From: Pseudomonas sp. DTU12.3
GTDB lineage: Bacteria > Pseudomonadota > Gammaproteobacteria > Pseudomonadales > Pseudomonadaceae
NCBI RefSeq assembly: GCF_004124275.1
Contig: NZ_CP027218.1
Span: 3,475,501-3,539,500, forward strand
Direction: 5' to 3'
Length of the DNA: 64,000 nucleotides
A program made the translations under genes and the position numbers. Below the pieces are notes generated by a model. That model did not search any database. It was not told where the DNA came from and worked only from the letters and a program-made list of their open reading frames with translations. Positions within the stretch are counted from its first letter, which is position 1. Each line of letters opens with the position of its first letter. This document shows, in pieces, positions 44,767 through 57,493 of this stretch.

Positions 44767-45831
44767 ATGAAAACGCTTGCGCCTCTCAACATCGAAAACG
44801 ATCCACGCTGGGCTGCCGTGGTTGCGCGTGACCCACGAGCAGACGGGCAGTTTGTCTATGCGGTGAAAACCACGGGCATCTATTGCCGCCCAAGCAGCCT
44901 TGCGCGGTTGCCGAAACCGCAGAATGTCGAATTTTTCGAGACTGCCGAACAGGCTGAAGCGGCCGGCTATCGGCCGAGCAAACGCCCCAGCAAGGATCAA
45001 ACCGAGGTCAGCGCGCAACACGCCGCCACTGTGGCAACAGCCTGTCGGCAGATTGAAGCCGCTGACACGCCACCGGCGCTGAATGAACTCGCCGAAACCG
45101 CCGGCTTAAGTCCTTTTCATTTTCATCGGGTATTCAAAGCCGCTACCGGCCTGACTCCCAAAGGCTATGCCGCCGCCCATCGTTCCCGCCGCGTGCGTGA
45201 GCGCCTGGCAGATGGCGGTTCGGTCACCGACGCGCTATACGATGCCGGTTTCAACTCCAATAGCCGTTTCTACGAATCAGCCGATCAGGTGCTGGGCATG
45301 AAGCCCGGTGATTTCCGCGCGGCCGGGCAGAACAACGATATTCGTTTTGCCGTTGGCCAATGCTCGCTCGGGGCGATTCTGGTAGCGCAGAGCCAACGCG
45401 GGGTGTGCGCGATTCTGTTGGGTGACGACCCGCACCAACTGGTCTGTGATCTGCAGGATCAATTTCGCAAAGCCAATCTGATCGGTGCCGATAGCGGCTT
45501 TGAGCAATTGATCGCCAAGGTTGTGGGATTTATCGAAGCGCCGGCGATTGGCCTGGATCTGCCCCTGGACGTCAGAGGCACCGCATTTCAAGAACGCGTC
45601 TGGCAAGCGCTGCGCGAAATCCCGGCGGGCAGCACAGCCAGTTACGCCGACATTGCCCAACGCATTGGCGCCCCCACCTCGATGCGCGCGGTGGCCCAGG
45701 CTTGCGGCGCCAACCGTCTGGCCGTGGCGATCCCTTGCCATCGAGTGGTGCGCAGCGATGGCAATCTCTCGGGTTATCGCTGGGGTGTCGAACGCAAGCG
45801 GCAGTTGCTTGAGCGCGAAATGCAGCCTTAA
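44767..45831 (+). CDS. ada: Ada, methyl-sensing regulator and O6-methylguanine methyltransferase, zinc site degenerate
   Basis: A 354-residue protein with an Ada N-terminal domain, an AraC-type HTH (ELAETAGLSPFHFHRVFKAAT) and a C-terminal methyltransferase with PCHRV (active Cys about C324). In the N-terminal domain the acceptor cysteine is kept (C40 in TTGIYCRPS), but the other three zinc ligands of the E. coli protein are replaced: S44, S71 and P74 (CRPSS; RPSKRPS). That should abolish the zinc-thiolate chemistry that repairs methylphosphotriesters and triggers activation. The C-terminal repair function looks intact. It may respond differently, or act mainly as a repair enzyme. AACGGAAG precedes the ATG. 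Confidence 0.93.
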   Translation: MKTLAPLNIENDPRWAAVVARDPRADGQFVYAVKTTGIYCRPSSLARLPKPQNVEFFETAEQAEAAGYRPSKRPSKDQTEVSAQHAATVATACRQIEAADTPPALNELAETAGLSPFHFHRVFKAATGLTPKGYAAAHRSRRVRERLADGGSVTDALYDAGFNSNSRFYESADQVLGMKPGDFRAAGQNNDIRFAVGQCSLGAILVAQSQRGVCAILLGDDPHQLVCDLQDQFRKANLIGADSGFEQLIAKVVGFIEAPAIGLDLPLDVRGTAFQERVWQALREIPAGSTASYADIAQRIGAPTSMRAVAQACGANRLAVAIPCHRVVRSDGNLSGYRWGVERKRQLLEREMQP

Positions 45832-46286
45832 CGAATGCCGATGTAGACCGCGACTGATTCGGGGCCGGTATAGGCTTCGAAGTCAGTCGCGTAACGCCGT
45901 TCAATCTTCGGATTGGCTTCGAAGAACGTCCAGATTTTCCCCCAGGTCGCAATCACCGCGTCGGGCAACGATCCCTGTGCTTCGAACACCAGATAATCGC
46001 CAGCTTCAACCACTACAGCATCGAAACCTTCAGCAGGCTGAGTGACAGCAACGCCGGCGGTCACGTCGAACTGACCCGAAGCATCCGATTCGTAAGCTGA
46101 GTACACGCCGTAGACCGGAGAATTCACTTGCTTGGCGGGTATGTTGTCAGCCAGTCCGCAAGCGAAAAACTCACCCCACATCGGACCGATTTTTGCTGTC
46201 TCGGCCACATGCTCTGCAGCATTGCCGGTGCGGACACGCAAGCCTGAAACCGTGAACGAGTCGATCTGCTGTCGTTTCAAATCCAT
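45828..46286 (-). CDS. GyrI-like effector-binding domain protein
   Basis: A 152-residue stand-alone GyrI-like/AraC effector-binding domain: MWGEFFACGLADNI, VYSAYESDASGQFDVTAGVAV and VVEAGDYLVFEAQGSLPDAV follow the duplicated beta-alpha-beta pattern of the fold. Such proteins bind small molecules or gyrase-targeting peptides. I chose ATG 46286; a GTG four codons earlier is possible. It is convergent with ada, and the stop codons overlap by four bases. Confidence 0.85.
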   Translation of the reverse strand: MDLKRQQIDSFTVSGLRVRTGNAAEHVAETAKIGPMWGEFFACGLADNIPAKQVNSPVYGVYSAYESDASGQFDVTAGVAVTQPAEGFDAVVVEAGDYLVFEAQGSLPDAVIATWGKIWTFFEANPKIERRYATDFEAYTGPESVAVYIGIR

Positions 46287-46349
46287 CGAAAATGCCACTC
46301 CCTGTCAATTGAAGTGCAGCGGGTAAGCGCCGCAATGGCGCCTACTCTG

Positions 46350-47333
46350 TCAGCGATTGACGTCGACCACAACCCTGCCCCGCAGCTTCCCGGCGAGTAG
46401 TTTTGGCGCCGCCTCGATGGCTTCGCTCAAGCCGATTTCGTCACTGATCAACGCCAGTAACGAGAAGTCCAGATCCTTGGCCAGACGATCCCAGGCCTCT
46501 AACCGGCGCGCCTTGGGCTGGGTCACGCTGTTGATCCCGGCCAGCGTCACACCGCGCAAAATGAACGGCGCCACCGACGCGGGAAAGTCCATGCCCTGAG
46601 CCAGGCCGCAGGCTGCGACCGTGCCTTCCGAGCGGGTGCTGGCGCAGGCATTCGCCAGCGTGTGACTGCCGACCGAATCGACGACCGCTGCCCAACGTTC
46701 TTTGGCCAGAGGCTTGCCCGGCTCGGACAACGTCGCGCGATCGATGATTTCGACAGCGCCCAACTGTTGCAGATATTCATGCTCGGAGACCCGGCCCGTG
46801 GACGCGACCACGCGATAACCAAGCTTGCTCAGCAAGGCGATGGCAAAACTGCCGACACCGCCGTTGGCGCCTGTCACCAGCACTTCGCCCTGATCCGGCG
46901 TCACCCCGTTGCGCTCCAGCGCGAGGATGCACAGCATTGCCGTGTAGCCCGCCGTACCGATCGCCATGGCTTGCGCCGCCGTAAAGGCTTTGGGCAATGG
47001 AATCAACCAGTCGCCGTTGAGCCGGGCCTTTTGCGCCAGCCCCCCCCAATGGTTTTCACCGACGCCCCAGCCATTGAGCAACACCTGATCACCGACCTTG
47101 TAGTCCGGGTGCGAGCTGACCTCGACAGTGCCCGCCAGATCGATCCCCGGCACCATCGGAAACTTGCGCACCACCGGGCTGCTGCCGGTAATTGCCAGGC
47201 CATCCTTGAAGTTCAGCGTGCTGTAGGCAACCCGCACGGTGACATCGCCAGCGGGCAACTGGTCTTCGTTGATCTGCTGCAGGCTGGCGCGGTAACCGCT
47301 GTCGTCCTTGTCGATCAATATGGCGTTGAACAT
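46350..47333 (-). CDS. acuI: Acrylyl-CoA reductase-type quinone oxidoreductase (AcuI/YhdH)
   Basis: A 327-residue zinc-free medium-chain dehydrogenase/reductase of the AcuI/YhdH group: [43 protein letters not shown] and [18 protein letters not shown] (NADPH site). By family knowledge it reduces acryloyl-CoA to propionyl-CoA. The start at 47333 has GAGG upstream; a longer frame from 47399 is unlikely. Monocistronic on the minus strand. Confidence 0.92.
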   Translation of the reverse strand: MFNAILIDKDDSGYRASLQQINEDQLPAGDVTVRVAYSTLNFKDGLAITGSSPVVRKFPMVPGIDLAGTVEVSSHPDYKVGDQVLLNGWGVGENHWGGLAQKARLNGDWLIPLPKAFTAAQAMAIGTAGYTAMLCILALERNGVTPDQGEVLVTGANGGVGSFAIALLSKLGYRVVASTGRVSEHEYLQQLGAVEIIDRATLSEPGKPLAKERWAAVVDSVGSHTLANACASTRSEGTVAACGLAQGMDFPASVAPFILRGVTLAGINSVTQPKARRLEAWDRLAKDLDFSLLALISDEIGLSEAIEAAPKLLAGKLRGRVVVDVNR

Positions 47334-47520
47334 GACGGCCTCACTTGACTGGTTTGAAGATTTCATCCCTTGAAATAGCACATCGCAACACGTTGCCACA
47401 CTCGACTTTCCGCCAATCCAGCAATCCGCCGGGTATTTCCATGGCGGGCGGCTATGCTTTTTCGACGGTCGTACTTTCGCCGTTATTCCTTTTGAAATCG
47501 GCCTGTCGATGGAGCTGACG

Positions 47521-49971
47521 ATGTCTTACCCGCGTTCGTTGTTTGTGATGTTGATCCTGTGTCTGCTGGCCTTTGGCAAGGCGTGGGCAGCCGCCGACGC
47601 TACGCCAGCGCAAACCGCCCCGGCGGCGCCGTCGTGGCCGCAAGTCATCACCAGCGGCAAGGCCAAATTGACGGTGTATCAACCACAACTCGACAGCTGG
47701 GATGGATACACCCTCAATGCCCGCGCGGCCGTTGAAGCCACCGGTGCCGATGGCAAGTCCACTTACGGCATCGTCCAGTTCAGCGCCCACACCCTGGTCG
47801 ACAAAGCCACACGCTGGGTCGCGCTCGATCAATACAAGATCATCAAAGCGGATTTCCCCGCCGATGCCAGTCAGGCCAACACCTGGCTCGCAGCGCTGCA
47901 AAAAGATGCCGAAAGCCGCAAGAAAACCATTTCGCTCGATCAGCTGGAAGCCGCTGTCGGCGTACTCTCGGCCGAACAGAAAGCCGACAGCGCGCCAATC
48001 GAAAACACGCCGCCGACGATCATCAGTTCCGAGGTTCCGGCACTGCTCGTCTATATCGATGGCGACGCCGCGTATCGCCCCGTCGACGGCACCGCGCTGC
48101 AACGCGTGATCAATACTCGCCCGTTGTTGCTGAAGGATGAACAGGGTAAGCACTACCTGCACGTCTTCGATGGCTGGATGGTCGCTGACCGGTTGAACGG
48201 CGATTACACGCGCCTGGCTTCGCCGCCGACCGATCTGGAGAAGGCCAAGCAGGCCGCGATCAAGAGCCGGCAAGTGGATCTGCTGACCGGGCAGAGTGAT
48301 CCGAAAGACAAGATCCCCAGCCTCGCCAAGCCGCCACAACCAAAGATCGTTGTCGCCACCACGCCCACCGAGTTGCTGGTCACCGATGGCGCGCCGCAGT
48401 GGTCACCGATTCAAGGCACGGGCCTGTTGTACGTGAGCAATACCACCGGGCACATCTTCAAGGAAATTGGCGACCAGAACAGCTATGTGCTGATTTCCGG
48501 TCGATGGTTTCGCGCCAGCGACATGAACGGCCCGTGGACGTTTACCCCGGCGGACAAATTGCCGGCAGATTTTGCCAACATCCCCGATGACAGCCCGAAA
48601 GAGAACGTCAAGGCGTCGGTGGCAGGCACCCCGCAAGCCAAGGAAGCGGCGATTGCCGCGAGCATTCCGCAGACCTCGGCGATCAAGAAAAGCGCGGTCG
48701 AAATGACCGCGCCGCAGTTCGACGGCGAACCGCAGCTCAAGGCGATCGACAGCACGCCGCTGCAATATGTGGTCAACAGCGCTACGCCGATAATCCGGGT
48801 CGACAACAACAGTTGGTGGGCGGTAGAGAACGGTATCTGGTTTAGCGCGACAACAGTGAATGGCCCTTGGGCCGTGGCCAGCTCGGTGCCGGCGGTGATC
48901 TATTCGATTCCGCCGAGCTCGCCCATGCATTACCTCACTTACGTCAAAGTCTATGAGTCCAGCGGCGATACCGTGGTTGTCGGTTACACCCCGGGTTATC
49001 AGGGCTCGAACCTCGATCCGGCGACCGGCGTCGTGGTCTACGGCACCGGTTATCCGTATACGCCGTGGGTCGGCAGTGTCTGGTACGGCCCGCCAGTCAC
49101 CTACGGTTTTGGTGTCGCCATCCGCTACACACCCTGGACCGGCTGGACCTTCGGTTTCGGCTTCGGCTGGAGCTGGGGCGGCAGCACTGTCGCGATGGGC
49201 TGGGGCTGGGGCGCGTACCCATGGTGGGGCAATTACGGTTGGGGCTACGCCTGGGGGCCGCACTTGTATCCGGCGCCACTGGCCTGGGGCGGCGCCGCTT
49301 ACGGTTATCACGGCGGCGCGGTGGCATGGGGACCCGGCGGCTGGGCCGGGACGACCGGCAATATCTATCATCAATGGGGTGACCGGGCGACCGTCAGCCG
49401 CTCTGGCGCCGGGTACAACGCCTGGACCGGCAATCGCTGGGCCGGTCAGGTCGGATCGTCCTATAACTCTCGCACCGGTGTTGCCGCCGCCGGCCAACGC
49501 GGCGCCGTTCACAACGTCTACAACGGCAACTACGCCGCCGGGCGCAGTGGCGAAGTGGTCGGCCCCAACGGCGGCGCCATTGCCGGCGGGCGTGTCACCG
49601 CCGGCAATGCCCGTAATGGCAGCCAGGTCACCGCCAATCGCGGCGCCGTGTACAACCCCAACACCGGCAATACCACGCAGTTCGGCGGCATTCACGGGCG
49701 CAACGGTGGCGCCGCGCACGTTGGCGACAACGTCTACGCCGGCCACGATGGCAACGTCTACAAACGCACCGACAGTGGCTGGCAATCAATGGTCGGCGGC
49801 AACGCTACGCGCACGGCGCCGATCAACAACAACGCACAACTGCAAAACCTCAATCGTGAATCCGCCGCGCGCAACGTTGGCAATCAGCGCACCAACAACT
49901 TTCATAACTCGTCGCAATTCATGAACCATTCGTTCGGGGGCGGCGGAGGTGGTGGATTCCATCGACGCTGA
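47521..49971 (+). CDS. Large secreted Trp/Gly/Tyr-rich protein (carbohydrate-binding-like)
   Basis: An 816-residue protein with a Sec signal peptide ([22 protein letters not shown]). Residues about 30-440 form a globular region with three similar segments ([60 protein letters not shown]), each followed by an aromatic loop that ends GRWF, DGWM or NGIWF. From about 500 the chain is extremely rich in Trp, Gly and Tyr ([16 protein letters not shown]), then Asn/Gly/Ala repeats of the type [20 protein letters not shown], and a poly-Gly end before FHRR. Similar pseudomonad proteins have been labelled carbohydrate-binding family V/XII, a label I do not find convincing. GGAG precedes the ATG at 47521. 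Location is periplasm or surface. Confidence 0.85.
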   Translation: MSYPRSLFVMLILCLLAFGKAWAAADATPAQTAPAAPSWPQVITSGKAKLTVYQPQLDSWDGYTLNARAAVEATGADGKSTYGIVQFSAHTLVDKATRWVALDQYKIIKADFPADASQANTWLAALQKDAESRKKTISLDQLEAAVGVLSAEQKADSAPIENTPPTIISSEVPALLVYIDGDAAYRPVDGTALQRVINTRPLLLKDEQGKHYLHVFDGWMVADRLNGDYTRLASPPTDLEKAKQAAIKSRQVDLLTGQSDPKDKIPSLAKPPQPKIVVATTPTELLVTDGAPQWSPIQGTGLLYVSNTTGHIFKEIGDQNSYVLISGRWFRASDMNGPWTFTPADKLPADFANIPDDSPKENVKASVAGTPQAKEAAIAASIPQTSAIKKSAVEMTAPQFDGEPQLKAIDSTPLQYVVNSATPIIRVDNNSWWAVENGIWFSATTVNGPWAVASSVPAVIYSIPPSSPMHYLTYVKVYESSGDTVVVGYTPGYQGSNLDPATGVVVYGTGYPYTPWVGSVWYGPPVTYGFGVAIRYTPWTGWTFGFGFGWSWGGSTVAMGWGWGAYPWWGNYGWGYAWGPHLYPAPLAWGGAAYGYHGGAVAWGPGGWAGTTGNIYHQWGDRATVSRSGAGYNAWTGNRWAGQVGSSYNSRTGVAAAGQRGAVHNVYNGNYAAGRSGEVVGPNGGAIAGGRVTAGNARNGSQVTANRGAVYNPNTGNTTQFGGIHGRNGGAAHVGDNVYAGHDGNVYKRTDSGWQSMVGGNATRTAPINNNAQLQNLNRESAARNVGNQRTNNFHNSSQFMNHSFGGGGGGGFHRR

Positions 49972-50067
49972 AAAACTGCACAGGCTGTTCTGAATTTCAG
50001 ACTGGCTGCTGAGACGGTTTTGCTGTTAAAAAACTGCCTCCGTTTCGTTGTTCGGAGAACCGCTGTA

Positions 50068-52072
<2,005 letters not shown>

Positions 52073-52753
52073 ATGTCGCTGACGAGTGCCGATTTCGCGG
52101 CGATCTGGCTGACCCTGAAACTGGCGTCCCTGACCACCGCAATCCTGCTGGTTGTCGGCACTCCGATTGCCCTGTGGTTGTCGCGCAGCCGTTCGTGGTT
52201 GCGCGGCCCGATCGGGGCGATCGTCGCCCTGCCCCTCGTGCTGCCTCCCACCGTCATTGGTTTCTATCTGTTGCTGATGATGGGCCCGCACGGTTTTCTC
52301 GGCCAGTTCACCCAATGGCTGGGGCTGGGCACTCTGACTTTCAGTTTCACCGGCCTGGTGATCGGTTCGGTGATCTATTCCATGCCGTTCGTGGTGCAAC
52401 CGTTGCAAAACGCGTTCTCGGCAATCGGCACCCGCCCACTGGAAGTGGCCGCAACATTGCGTGCCAATCCCTGGGACACTTTTTTCAGCGTGATTCTGCC
52501 TTTGGCGCGCCCCGGTTTTGTCACCGCGGCGATCCTCGGATTCGCGCATACCGTCGGCGAATTCGGCGTGGTACTGATGATCGGCGGCAACATTCCCGAC
52601 AAGACCCGCGTGGTCTCGGTGCAGATCTATGACCACGTCGAAGCGATGGAATACGCCCAGGCCCATTGGCTGGCCGGGGCGATGCTGGTGTTCTCGTTCC
52701 TCGTATTGCTGGCGTTGTACTCCAGCCGCAAAACCCGCGCAGGCTGGAGCTGA
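52073..52753 (+). CDS. modB: ModB, molybdate ABC transporter permease
   Basis: A 226-residue permease with five or six hydrophobic segments. The EAA-type loop [21 protein letters not shown] contacts ModC. The ATG follows the modA stop with no gap, implying coupled translation. Confidence 0.95.
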   Translation: MSLTSADFAAIWLTLKLASLTTAILLVVGTPIALWLSRSRSWLRGPIGAIVALPLVLPPTVIGFYLLLMMGPHGFLGQFTQWLGLGTLTFSFTGLVIGSVIYSMPFVVQPLQNAFSAIGTRPLEVAATLRANPWDTFFSVILPLARPGFVTAAILGFAHTVGEFGVVLMIGGNIPDKTRVVSVQIYDHVEAMEYAQAHWLAGAMLVFSFLVLLALYSSRKTRAGWS

Positions 52754-52756
52754 TCG

Positions 52757-53836
52757 ATGATTGATGCACGTTTGCAACTCGCCTATTCAGGCTTCAGCCT
52801 CGACGTCGATCTGCATCTGCCGGGTCGCGGAGTCAGCGCGTTGTTCGGCCATTCCGGTTCGGGCAAAACCACTTGCCTGCGCTGCATCGCCGGGCTGGAA
52901 CGCGCCGAGCACGGCTTTGTGCAGATCAACGATGAAATCTGGCAGGACAGCGACAACGGCATTTTTGTCCCGCCGCACAAACGCGCGCTCGGTTATGTGT
53001 TTCAGGAAGCCAGCCTGTTTCCGCACCTGTCAGTGCTGGCCAATCTGCAATTCGGTCTCAAACGGATAACCAAGTCGCAACGCCGGGTCGACATGGAGCA
53101 AGCCACCGAACTGCTCGGTATCGGTCATCTGCTGGAGCGTCATCCGCAACACCTTTCCGGTGGTGAACGCCAACGGGTCGGCATCGCCCGCGCCTTGTTG
53201 ACCAGCCCGAAACTGCTGCTGATGGATGAGCCGCTGGCCGCCCTCGACAGCCAGCGTAAAAACGAAATCCTGCCATACCTGCAACGCCTGCATGACGAAC
53301 TGGATATTCCGGTGTTGTACGTCAGCCATGCGCAGGACGAAGTCGCACGGCTTGCCGATCACCTGGTGCTGCTTAGCGACGGCAAAGCCTTGGCCAGCGG
53401 ACCGATCGGCGAAACCCTGGCGCGCCTCGACTTGCCAATGGCGCTGGGCGACGACGCCGGGGTGATCATTGAAGGTCAGGTCAGCGACTACGATACCGAG
53501 TATCAATTGCTCAGCCTGCAACTGCCGGCCACCGAAATTGCCATTCGTGTGACGCACGCACCGATGGCGGTGGGTCAGGCCTTGCGCTGCAAGGTGCACG
53601 CACGCGACATCAGCCTGACCCTGCAAAACAATGAGTTCAGCAGCATCCTCAATCGACTGCCGGTGACGGTGGTCAGCGAGCAGGCAGCGGACAACGCTGC
53701 GCATGTGCTGATCCGTCTCGACGCTGCCGGCACACCGTTGCTGGCGCGGATCACGCGGTTCTCGCGGGATCAGTTGGGCGTGCATCCGGGGCAGCGGCTT
53801 TGGGCGCAGATCAAGGCAGTCGCGGTCCTCGCCTGA
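52757..53836 (+). CDS. modC: ModC, molybdate ABC transporter ATPase
   Basis: A 359-residue ATPase: Walker [14 protein letters not shown]-loop region, signature [16 protein letters not shown] and Walker [13 protein letters not shown]. The C-terminal part from about residue 290 is a MOBE molybdate-binding domain ([14 protein letters not shown]). It starts three bases after the modB stop. Last gene of modABC. Confidence 0.96.
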   Translation: MIDARLQLAYSGFSLDVDLHLPGRGVSALFGHSGSGKTTCLRCIAGLERAEHGFVQINDEIWQDSDNGIFVPPHKRALGYVFQEASLFPHLSVLANLQFGLKRITKSQRRVDMEQATELLGIGHLLERHPQHLSGGERQRVGIARALLTSPKLLLMDEPLAALDSQRKNEILPYLQRLHDELDIPVLYVSHAQDEVARLADHLVLLSDGKALASGPIGETLARLDLPMALGDDAGVIIEGQVSDYDTEYQLLSLQLPATEIAIRVTHAPMAVGQALRCKVHARDISLTLQNNEFSSILNRLPVTVVSEQAADNAAHVLIRLDAAGTPLLARITRFSRDQLGVHPGQRLWAQIKAVAVLA

Positions 53837-53908
53837 ATCATTCGGCACGACGGCAACGGCGTGCGGTCAATCGTTTTACAGACCGCCGCGCCACCGAAGG
53901 AAGCCGCC

Positions 53909-54946
53909 ATGCCCGACACTGCACTGACTGACGCATTGCCATCCGACCTGCATTACGTCGACGACACCCAGCCGGGGATTACCCGCAAGAAGCTGCGTGG
54001 CAAGTTCAGCTATTTCGAGCCGTCGGGCCAGCGCATCAGCGATCCCGATGAAATCAAACGCATCAACGCCCTCGCCGTGCCGCCGGCCTACACCGACGTG
54101 TGGATCTGCCCCGACCCGCGCGGTCACCTGCAAGCCACCGGCCGCGACGCCCGCGGCCGCAAGCAATATCGCTATCACTCGCGCTGGCGCGAAGTACGCG
54201 ATGCCGACAAGTATTCGCGCCTGCGTGAATTTGGCCTGGCGTTGCCGAAACTGCGCAAACAGCTGGAAGCACTGTTGGCCGCACCCGGTTTCAGCCGGGA
54301 CAAGGTCATGGCCACGGTAATCACGTTGCTCGACGCGACGTTGATCCGGGTCGGTAACACGCAGTACGCCCGCGACAATCGCTCCTACGGCCTGACCACG
54401 TTGCGCAGCCGACATGTCGAGATCAACGGCAGCGCGATTCTGTTTCAGTTTCGGGGCAAGAGCGGCATCGAACACCAGATCACCATCAAAGATCGACGTC
54501 TGGCGCGCATCATCAAGCGTTGCCTGGAAATTCCCGGGCAGAACCTGTTCCAGTACCTGGATGAAAACGGTGAGCGGCACACGGTCAGCTCTTCCGACGT
54601 CAACACCTACCTGCAAACCCTGACCGGCGCCGACTTTACCGCCAAGGACTACCGCACCTGGGCCGGCAGCGCGCTGGCCTTGGCGGTGCTGCGCCAACTG
54701 ACCCACGAATCCGAAACCGAAGCCAAGCGCCATGTTGTCGAGATGGTCAAAGGCGTGGCCAAGCAGTTGGGCAACACGCCGGCGGTGTGCCGCAAGTGCT
54801 ATATCCACCCTGCCGTGGTGGAAAAATTCATGCTCGGTGCCCTCGCCGAACTACCGCGACCCCGCGTGCGCAAAGGGCTGCGTGCCGAGGAAGTGGCGCT
54901 GGCGATGTTCCTCGAACAGATGAGCGAAATGACCGACGCACCTTGA
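53909..54946 (+). CDS. DNA topoisomerase IB
   Basis: A 345-residue poxvirus-like type IB topoisomerase. Catalytic arginines are in DATLIRVGNTQYA and KDYRTWAGS, the lysine/histidine region lies between, and the nucleophilic tyrosine is Y298 in CRKCYIHP. The start at 53909 has AAGGA upstream. It relaxes supercoils by a 3'-phosphotyrosyl link. It lies 72 bases after modC but is not functionally linked. Confidence 0.94.
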   Translation: MPDTALTDALPSDLHYVDDTQPGITRKKLRGKFSYFEPSGQRISDPDEIKRINALAVPPAYTDVWICPDPRGHLQATGRDARGRKQYRYHSRWREVRDADKYSRLREFGLALPKLRKQLEALLAAPGFSRDKVMATVITLLDATLIRVGNTQYARDNRSYGLTTLRSRHVEINGSAILFQFRGKSGIEHQITIKDRRLARIIKRCLEIPGQNLFQYLDENGERHTVSSSDVNTYLQTLTGADFTAKDYRTWAGSALALAVLRQLTHESETEAKRHVVEMVKGVAKQLGNTPAVCRKCYIHPAVVEKFMLGALAELPRPRVRKGLRAEEVALAMFLEQMSEMTDAP

Positions 54947-55091
54947 TCATCGTTTCAGCGTGAACTAGGCTAGCCACCTTTCCCCTCTCAGGACGACCGC
55001 AGAAGTGAATAACCCGGCCTTCTAAAAATGCCTTCGCGACACGCCGTTTCTGGCGCTTGTCGGTTTTCACGACATTTTTCTGGAGGTGCCG

Positions 55092-56729
55092 ATGACTCAC
55101 GTCTGGCGTACGCCCGCACTCGTCTCCCTGAATCAATCGAGCTTTCATTTCGCCAATGGCGAGACGATTTTCGACGCCCTGAATCTCAAGTTCGATCATT
55201 TGCCGACCGCTATCGTCGGCCGCAACGGTGTCGGCAAAAGCGTGCTCGCGCGCCTGATTGCCGGACATTTGCAGCCTACCACCGGCACGATCACCCGCTG
55301 TGCAACCGTGCATTACGTCGCGCAATCATTCATCGCCACGGCCGGGCAAACCGTGGCCGAGGCGACTGGCACCGCCACGGTGCTGGCGGCGCTGCACAGG
55401 CTCAATCAGGGCAGCGCCTCGGCCGAGGATTTTGACCTTGTCGGCGAGCGCTGGGATCTGCCGGATCGCTTGCGCCACAGCCTCGACGACGCCGGCCTCC
55501 GCGAGATCGCCGCCAACGATCTGGCCGAGCATCTAAGCGGCGGTCAACAGGCAAAAATCGCCCTGATCGCTGCGTTGTTGAGCGACGCGCAATTGCTGGT
55601 GCTGGATGAGCCGAGCAATCACCTCGACAGCAGCGGTCGAGAATGGCTGATGCGCAGCCTTGAACAATGGCGCGGCGGCTTGATTGTCGTCAGCCATGAT
55701 CGACAGATGCTTGAGCAGATGCAGCGCATCGTCGAACTCACGCCGTTGGGCGCGAACGGATTCAGCGGCAGCTATGCGCAATTCGTCGAGCAGCGTCGAA
55801 TCCACCAAGCGGCGGCGCAGGCTCATCTCGACCAGACGCGCAACGAGCGCCAGCGCGAGCGATCACGGCTGCAACGCGAGCACGACACGATCCAGCGCCA
55901 CGCTGCAGGCAGTCGCCGTAACGCCGAAACTGCAAACGTCTCCGGCTTCGAACGAGCGGCGCTGAAAGCCGCCGCGAAAGAGATCATGGGACAGGTGAAA
56001 GTCGGCCATCAGGCGCGCAAATCTGATCTGGACGCGCGCGTCCGCGAGGCCTACGCGAAAGTACTGCCTGAGGATGGCGTGCTGATCAACCTGCCGGGAA
56101 GCGTGGTGCCGAGTACCCGCCAGGTCTGCACGTTGATCGATGCCTGTCTGCCATGGTTGCCTGAAGATGCGCCGACATCCCGCCTGAATCTTGCCATTCA
56201 TGGGCCGATGCGCATTGCCGTCAGCGGGCCAAACGGTTGCGGCAAATCGACCCTGTTGCGGATGCTCGCTGGAGAACTGCGCCCGGCGAGCGGTGAGTGC
56301 GTCACCCACGTGCCTTTGGCTTTTCTCGATCAGCAATTGCGCCTGCTCGATGAACGAACTGCAATTGTCGAACAGTTGCAGGCGCAGCGATCACCGTTGG
56401 ACGAAGGCACCTTGCGCAGCTACCTGGCCCATCTGCAACTGGATGCCCGGCGGGTGACCCTGCCCTGCGCGTCACTGAGTGGCGGCGAACGCTTGAAAGC
56501 CGCGCTCGCCCTGGCGTTGTGGCGCCAGGTACCGGCGCAATTGCTCTTGCTCGATGAGCCGAGCAATCACCTCGACCTGAAATCGGTGGAAGCTTTCGAA
56601 CACGCCTTGCAGACTTTTCCCGGAGCAATTGTCGCGGTTTCCCACGACAGGGCATTTCTCAAGGCGTTGAATCCCAGCCATGTCCTGAGCTGGCACCCGA
56701 CTGGCTGGCAGTGGCAACCGACGAGCTGA
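55092..56729 (+). CDS. ABC-F family ATPase
   Basis: A 545-residue soluble protein with two ABC domains: Walker A GRNGVGKSVLAR and GPNGCGKSTLLR, signatures LSGGQQAK and LSGGERLK, Walker B LLVLDEPSNHLD and LLLLDEPSNHLD. The linker of about 90 residues between them is Arg/Gln-rich and helical (QTRNERQRERSRLQREHD), as in ribosome-binding ABC-F proteins. No membrane segment. The start at 55092 has TGGAGG five bases upstream. The group includes ribosome protection and translation factors; the particular role here is unknown. The second Q-loop and H-switch (SHDR in both) are intact. Confidence 0.93.
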   Translation: MTHVWRTPALVSLNQSSFHFANGETIFDALNLKFDHLPTAIVGRNGVGKSVLARLIAGHLQPTTGTITRCATVHYVAQSFIATAGQTVAEATGTATVLAALHRLNQGSASAEDFDLVGERWDLPDRLRHSLDDAGLREIAANDLAEHLSGGQQAKIALIAALLSDAQLLVLDEPSNHLDSSGREWLMRSLEQWRGGLIVVSHDRQMLEQMQRIVELTPLGANGFSGSYAQFVEQRRIHQAAAQAHLDQTRNERQRERSRLQREHDTIQRHAAGSRRNAETANVSGFERAALKAAAKEIMGQVKVGHQARKSDLDARVREAYAKVLPEDGVLINLPGSVVPSTRQVCTLIDACLPWLPEDAPTSRLNLAIHGPMRIAVSGPNGCGKSTLLRMLAGELRPASGECVTHVPLAFLDQQLRLLDERTAIVEQLQAQRSPLDEGTLRSYLAHLQLDARRVTLPCASLSGGERLKAALALALWRQVPAQLLLLDEPSNHLDLKSVEAFEHALQTFPGAIVAVSHDRAFLKALNPSHVLSWHPTGWQWQPTS

Positions 56730-56800
56730 GCCGGGTATTTTTTGCACGATTGCCGCGGCCTTCTATAGTTGATGTGACACGAATCAGCTGCGGTGACGCC

Positions 56801-57031
56801 ATGGAAGACATTTTCGTCGTGAAGCGTTGCAACAAGATCATCATTCACGGTCGACGCGCCGGAGAAAGCCAGCATGATCCTGCCGAAGCCCACAGCTGGT
56901 TCCGCATCTGCGATACGCGTACCGGCGGTTTCATCGGCGACGGCTATGACGCGCAAGAAGATGCCCGGCGCGAATGCCAGCGCCTCAACGCAGCCAGTTC
57001 GCCACTACCGGCCCGCCAGTCCTCCGGCTGA
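56801..57031 (+). CDS. Small hypothetical protein, 76 residues
   Basis: The protein EDIFVVKRCNKIIIHGRR, with a charged middle and RRECQRLNAASS near the end, has two cysteines. The start at 56801 has only a weak ribosome-binding site; an earlier in-frame ATG at 56711 overlaps the ABC-F gene end. No family recognised. It lies on the same strand between the ABC-F gene and a terminator. Confidence 0.6.
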   Translation: MEDIFVVKRCNKIIIHGRRAGESQHDPAEAHSWFRICDTRTGGFIGDGYDAQEDARRECQRLNAASSPLPARQSSG

Positions 57032-57093
57032 TGCCGTGCAAAAGCGGGTCTATACTGAAACCAGCTGACGGAGCAGCACCCCAACGGCACAAG

Positions 57094-57115
57094 GCTCGCG
57101 ACTCGCGGGCTTTTT
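57094..57115 (+). terminator. Intrinsic terminator
   Basis: GCTCGCG-ACT-CGCGGGC (one wobble pair) followed by TTTTTG, 62 bases after the 76-residue gene. Confidence 0.75.
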
Positions 57116-57152
57116 GCTGCAGCTCAGGTTTCATGAAAAACGGAGGTGTCCC

Positions 57153-57383
57153 ATGTCCGAAAAAGAGTCCATCACCACCCTCCTCACCCTGCTCGACGCC
57201 CGGCAGGCGCGCCTCGCGGCCGCTTGCAAAGAGATCGCCGACTGGGTCGATCACCAAGGCGGGCACCCGACCGCCCTGCGCATCCGCGATCGTCTGAACG
57301 ACATCGAGAAAGACGCGCCATTGATCCGCAACACGCTGTCGACGCTCAGGCCTGCCGACCGGCCGCTGCCACGGTTCAGGTAA
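57153..57383 (+). CDS. Small helical hypothetical protein, 76 residues
   Basis: SEKESITTLLTLLDARQARLAA... is mostly helical and charged, ending DRPLPRFR. CGGAGG lies six bases before the ATG. No family recognised. Confidence 0.68.
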   Translation: MSEKESITTLLTLLDARQARLAAACKEIADWVDHQGGHPTALRIRDRLNDIEKDAPLIRNTLSTLRPADRPLPRFR

Positions 57384-57493
57384 GCGCTGTACGCGCCAGA
57401 GTCGCTTGCGGGTGTTCTACCGGTGGTTCATTTTGCTGAACGCCTGCTGTCGTGCGTGGTCGAAAAAGATACACGTCACGAAGGAGGCGTCTG

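Noticed and set aside
48403..49785. Minus-strand frame of 460 residues opposite the secreted Trp/Gly/Tyr-rich gene
   Set aside because: Its composition (Ala/Gly/Val/Arg) reflects the repeats on the real strand, and it has no ribosome-binding site or motif.
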